A model generated the notes under the pieces. That model was not told where the DNA came from and made no database searches. It worked only from the letters and a program-made list of their open reading frames with translations. A stretch of DNA of 64,000 bases, taken from the NCBI GenBank assembly GCA_016785225.1, contig JAFBJZ010000510.1, positions 2,046,001-2,110,000 of the forward strand, in the 5' to 3' direction. The DNA comes from Psettodes erumei. Its lineage: Eukaryota; Chordata; Actinopteri; Pleuronectiformes; Psettodidae. A program made the translations under genes and the position numbers. Shown here one piece after another: positions 25,801 to 31,800 of the stretch. Numbering within the stretch: position 1 is the first letter of the stretch; every line of letters starts with the position of its first letter.

Positions 25801-28800
25801 GAGATCATCAATGTTAAAGAATTGGGCCTGAGCATGAGTTGATGTTGATGTGCATGTATGTACGTCTTTGAATGTGTTTGAAAATAACAGCTCTGTGGTT
25901 TTCTTTTTCAGACATAGACGAGTGTCAGTCATCTCCTTGTGCTGAAGGTTCAACCTGCGTGGACGAAATCAACGGCTACAGCTGTGTTTGTCCTCCAGGA
26001 CACGCCGGACCTCGCTGTCAAGAGTGTAAGGACAGTCAAGCGACTTGGTTGCATTTTAGTATTAGAGCTCGGGCACTTACTGTAGGTTCTCCAGCAGTAC
26101 ACATGGAGGAATGACAGCTGCACCGTTTCCTTTTTGTTCTCAACCTGCTCTTTTATTCTCCAGTCATTGGCCTTGGGAAGTCGTGTCGTCACGCCGGCCT
26201 TCAGTTTCCTCATGGCAGCCGGTGGGAGGAGGAGTGCAACACCTGCCAGTGTGTGAACGGACATGTTCACTGTTCTAAGGTCAGCCTTACAAACCGTTAT
26301 GTCTGGTGATAATCTGACACCTGTCTTCTGTTATATAGTCTGTTTCATATGCCCTGTAACATGCACACGGTCAAGAAGAGAAAGTGAAAGCAGTAAAATC
26401 ACTGAATTCTCGCGCGTCCTTCCAGGTGAGGTGCGGCCGTCGGCCCTGTCTCCTCTCCAAGGCTCTTCCTCCTCCTCCTCCCTCTGTGGAGACAAACCCT
26501 CCGCCCTGTCCCGGAGGTCACGAGTGTGTGGAGCACCAGTTCCTCACCTGCTTCTCACCACCCTGCCATCAGTGGGGCGTGTGTTCGACCCCAGACCCCC
26601 CCACACCTCTGCACACCCAGTGCGAGCCCAACAGTGGTTACCTTGACTACAGCTGTGCTCGCATCACGCTCATCTTCAAGAAGGACAAAGTGCCACAGGT
26701 GAGGGGCTTTGCTGTTTGTAGCTGAGGTTATAGACAAATCAGTTAACTGAAAAATTAAGCAAGTGGGCTCAATCATTGCCATCTGACTCAGGTGAGTAAA
26801 CTTCAACAACTGCCTCAACTTTGAGCAAGGCGCATCAACCTGAAATATTGTGCGTGAACTTCTGATGTCCCAGCAGTGAGCAGTCTGTGTGAGAAAAGAT
26901 TGAAATGAGGCGGTAGAGACAGTCTGAAAATCACCGAACAACTTCTCTTTTACCTCCGTCATTTTTTATCCCTGTTGACGTGTCATGTCATAACAAAGCA
27001 TTCAAAATCACCGTATTCCCACCCTGCACTGTTAACGTTCGATAATTGCTTGAATTATCGAATGTTAACAATGCAGGGTGGGAGGAAAGTGATTTCAGAT
27101 GTCTCGTTGCCTGAATCTTCAACCACAAACACACCAACACACACACACCACAGACACACACATCATGCTTACACACTGTACACAAACGAGAGTCCGTTTT
27201 TGCTTGCGGCATCTTTTTCCTCCTCTGACAGTCTGGCAGCTGACAATGCATGATATATCATCATTTAGCCCAACCCTGACCATGTAATGTCTTTAAAAAA
27301 GGATTTTTTTCTCTTCTTGCAGACAGCAAAAAGAAATCATTGAAGGAAAAACACAGGGATTTTTGTCAGATGAAAACCTGTGTGTGATTGAGGAAAATTT
27401 AAAATAAAAAGTTACTTGTGCCCAAAACTGAAAGAAGGGCCAAGATACTGTGACTTAATTTTAGAAGTCGATAAATGTCCAGTCAGAGTGGCAGACGGGC
27501 CAGTTAGTCCAGTTGGCTTTACGCTGCTCAGTATTATACATTGGCATCATGGTGCAGGTCTGAATAAAGTTTGGTGAATGGAAATTAATCTGCTCCTCTG
27601 ACAAGATACAGATCTGAGATCCCCCCCCATTCTCTGATTGAAAGCAATTGTTCCTCATCAACAGTGCAGATATTAATCTGTGTGTGTTGTGTGTGTGTGT
27701 GTCTCTCACAGGGCACCACTGTAGAGAACATCTGCTCGGAGCTCAGGTACCTGCCCGTGACTCAGACGCTGGCCGAGGAGCGAGCGCTGCTCATCCTCTG
27801 TGACCTGTCCTACTCCAACGGTGACGCAGTGGAGGTTGCCATGGTAATTATCACGCTGTCAAACACACACCTGCCCACACACAATGCTAACTGGTGCTGG
27901 CCCAAATGTGGGACTGTCTTCTTAGGACGTATCTAGATTCGGTCTCCACAATCTGATGCCATGACACTACGCGTTGCTCTGTAATGGCACCATTCCGTTA
28001 CATTGTTTCCCAGAAGACCTGCCATTTGGGTATTACAGCCATGATTACAATGGTTCCTCAGACAATATCATCCATCTTGCTTTGTTTTTTTTCATCAGCT
28101 TTTCATCAGCTGCAAATACAACCCAAACCAGCATTTCATGGAGCAGCTTGTCTGAAGCTGAAATTCACTTTGGAATGTTTTCACATCCTTATATTCATTG
28201 ACAGTTCACTTGAAATTAATGTTAAATAAATGCATTTCATTTATTACTGACTGTCTTTAAGAACATACAGCGACACTATCCAGCATGATGAGAAATACGA
28301 GTGATAGCCGATACAGAAGGCTCAGCAGAATCATCTAAAACCACTTTATTTGGAGGTAAAAGTGAAAACTGACATACACCAGGAGAGAGAGCACAACACT
28401 TGACACAGGTATATGAAGCGGCACACACAATCACATAGCTACAGATTTAGGAGCTGCTATCCTTCTCTCCCTTTCTCCACCCCGCTTTCCCTCTTCCTCC
28501 TCTCCTACTTTTATTAAATTGCACTTAATTCATCACTGCAAATGGTTTCCAGAGGAGTCCAGTAAAATCTGAACCTTTCTCTGGTTCTATTTTCTGTTTC
28601 TTCCCTCTTTCTCTTTACAAAAAGAAACAAGGAGGAGAAAGGGAGAAAGATAGAGGAGGGCGTTTGAAGCTTTTAACAACATCTGGATGAGATTTAGCTT
28701 TTCTGTTGGAACACCTTGTTGATCTCTGTCTCCTCTCTCTTCTTCTTGTTTCTCCTTTTCTTCCTCCTTTACTTCTTACCCTCGACCTCCCGTATCTTCT

Positions 28801-31800
28801 TCTGTCTAGTCTTCTCTTCTCTCTCCCTTTCCAGCTTGCTTTCTTTTTCCTTTCCTCTCTCAACCTTCCATGTGTGTCTTTCCGACACCCTCTCCCTCAT
28901 CTCTCACTATTCCCTGTCTTCCTATCTCTCTTCCCTCCTTCTCTCACATTTGGCCACCCAGACTCGGGGGAAATCAGTCACTTCTGGGCTTTAAGCTCTT
29001 AATGGAGGGGATTAGTACTGGTCCCTCTGATGTTTGCAGGCTTGTTTTGAGCGGCAGATACAGGAAGAGGAGTGGTGAGCCTGACATCCACCCAAAACCC
29101 CACAACAAGGCTTTCATAAGAAACCTCACTCCTACTTGCTGCCGACTCGTGTTGCAGGGAAATGTCAGTGAGCGTTTCCAAGTGTGGGTGAAATCTATAA
29201 TCTCAGCGAGCTCAGCGGAGCACAGTCGGTCCTCAGCCCCCGGAGTATTGTCGATTCATTCCCGTCCAAAAGCTCCTGGTGTGTTTGTAAACCCCTCCAC
29301 TGATCGTGGGGCCGCTCCTCTGTGAGGCCTCCAACCTGAGCGAGAACCAAGTTGTTCAATATGTTTGAGGGAGAGTGTGGGAAAGATCGATGAGCTGCTT
29401 GGTTTATCTGCGCTTGGAGAGCGAGTCGCCTCTTCTTCAACTTCACATGTTGACGCAGCGTCAAGTGTGCCAGAAAGAAACTGAAGAGACACTCAAGTAG
29501 TTTCAGCAAATAATTAAAGGCGACATTCAGACGTGCTGTTAGTAAAGCCAGGAGAGCCAAGTTAAATTTTCTTCCTGTAAATGGGACAAGTCTCGGTACA
29601 GATTTATTTAAAGTAATAGCTCATAAATCTTCATCTGTAAATTCAAAATGCAAGAAACCAAAGTCTGAGGATAATTCTGACAACATTCTAGATTTTCTTA
29701 CAGGGAAAGAATCCCCCAAACACACAAACCAACAATGAACTGAATCTGAATGCTCACATCTATCCTACTGGATCACACAAACAAGTATTGAGTTCTTCCA
29801 AAACCTGATGTATCATCAGTGTCACTCTGTCACCATTAACACACACTGCAGTTTGTTTCACTCTATTGTACTCAATCCCACACACACGCCCTGCTGCCAG
29901 AAATACTCAGTAGAACATCAGATTAATCCGCCGGTGAAAATACTCCCAGACAAATGCACCATTTTTCTGTTTAAGAGAAAAGGATATTATTACTGTATTC
30001 CTGCCAGTATGATAGTTGTGTTTAAGAACAATAGTTTATTCACTACTTAGTAAAAGTAGTAAAGTTTTTTGGTTTTGTTTTTTAAAATATGTTCTTATTT
30101 AATGAAAATGAGGCAAATCTCAAAGGTGGGGAGAAAAGCCTGCTGTCTCAGAGGAGGACCAGATGTGAGAGAGATGAGATGCATTCACATCCTGCTACTT
30201 TCTCACCTCAGACCACAGCCAATCATTAGCTGTGGTCCACTTATCACAATCCACTTTGTTTGACGCACACCAATGCTTTATAGAGCGTATCACGAAACTG
30301 CAGCATCCCTGATTCTATTCTGGTTGAGGATCTTTGGTGCGTGTCACTCCCCGCTCACTCTCCTCACTCTTCCCATGTTTCCTGTCTGTCTCTCCACTGC
30401 CAAGCATCAAACTAGCATTGAGAAAATGCCAAAAAGTAATCTTAGAAAAAAGAAAACAAAGCCAACAAACTAGCCATCTATGTAGGCCAACTTTCATACA
30501 ATGATCGTCTTGGATGGTCGCTGTTACACTCAGTACTCAGGGCACTACCTACATTATACACTCAGCCCTGTATGTCTCTGATCTGTCCATCACCATGGGG
30601 GGTGGGGGTTGGGGGTTGGGGGTTGGGTTCAGAGTTGTGTGTGAATGAGCTGCTGATTTCTTCAGGAGAAAAAGAGGAGTGTTTGTCCCCAGCCGAGCAG
30701 TGAGCACAGCTGGGCTGTTCACTATTGTTTGTCCTAATTGAACTGCACAGCACACAGCTAATCCCCCTATGCCCCCCCCCACCACCACCACCACCAGCAC
30801 CTCCCTGCTCTCACTCTGAGCACCTTATTAGGCAATTAACTCCACCCTCTGTTATCTCAGAAGGGGGGTGTCTACAGCCTGCCAGATGTTAGGATGAGAA
30901 TCTCTTTTATTCTGACAGATGAATGTGTGTGTTTTCTTTTCACGTAGCCTCAAGCCAGACTCTGACCATTTGGCAAATGGGACTGTACTGAGTTACTGAG
31001 TCTGCGTTGTCAGTTTCTTCACAGAACCCAGCGCTTTTGCACGTTTCAACCATTACCCACAAATTGCCTTTTCTTTGCATTATTGCAGTCCATTATTCAA
31101 AATGTACCACAGGGTCTTCAGCTGGGGTTCCCTGAAGTAAAAATCAACTCTCAGCTGCTCAAAAATTCTTAAAGAGAATACTACAGGTGACAATGAGGGC
31201 TGACCTTTTAGTATGTTCATGACCCCTCTGACATCAAGGTCAGACTTGTGTTTCATTCTTGTATTTTTGTTTGTCCTCCAGGGTTGTGTTTGGGACAGTC
31301 AAAGCTTGTGAAAATTGTGAAAAAGAGTTTATGGAAGCAGAAGCTCTGGCCTGATCTGAGCTTTTTGAACCCAACGTAAAAGCGAGTTTTCAGAAGTCTT
31401 CTCCCAGCTACGTTAAAACACAGTGACAGGGTGAATGAAGGCATTGAGACGTTCTCTGTAGTGTATTACACACTACATGAATAAATGAAATGGTTGCATG
31501 AAATGAATTGGGAAGTAATGAAGTAAATGGGCTAAAACACCACATTTGCAACTATGCAAACAAATTGCTGTGTAATGCAAAACTGATGAATTCCTGCCCC
31601 CCCCCATCTCTGCAGTCTTTTGAGCAGGACGGGCGTTCAAAGGACGGCGACGGCGGACAGATCCAGACGGCAGCCAGTGCCATCATCAGTGCTCTGTCCA
31701 AACGCCACAACAGCACCGTCATGCTTGCCGTGGTGGAAGTCAAAGTGGAGACGCTTGTGAAATCCCCTCCTTCAGGTGAGTCTTGACTTAGTGGCTAGTA

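Noticed and set aside
28706..29002. 98-codon Leu/Ser-rich open frame
   Set aside because: Produced by a CT-rich pyrimidine tract; low complexity and intronic.
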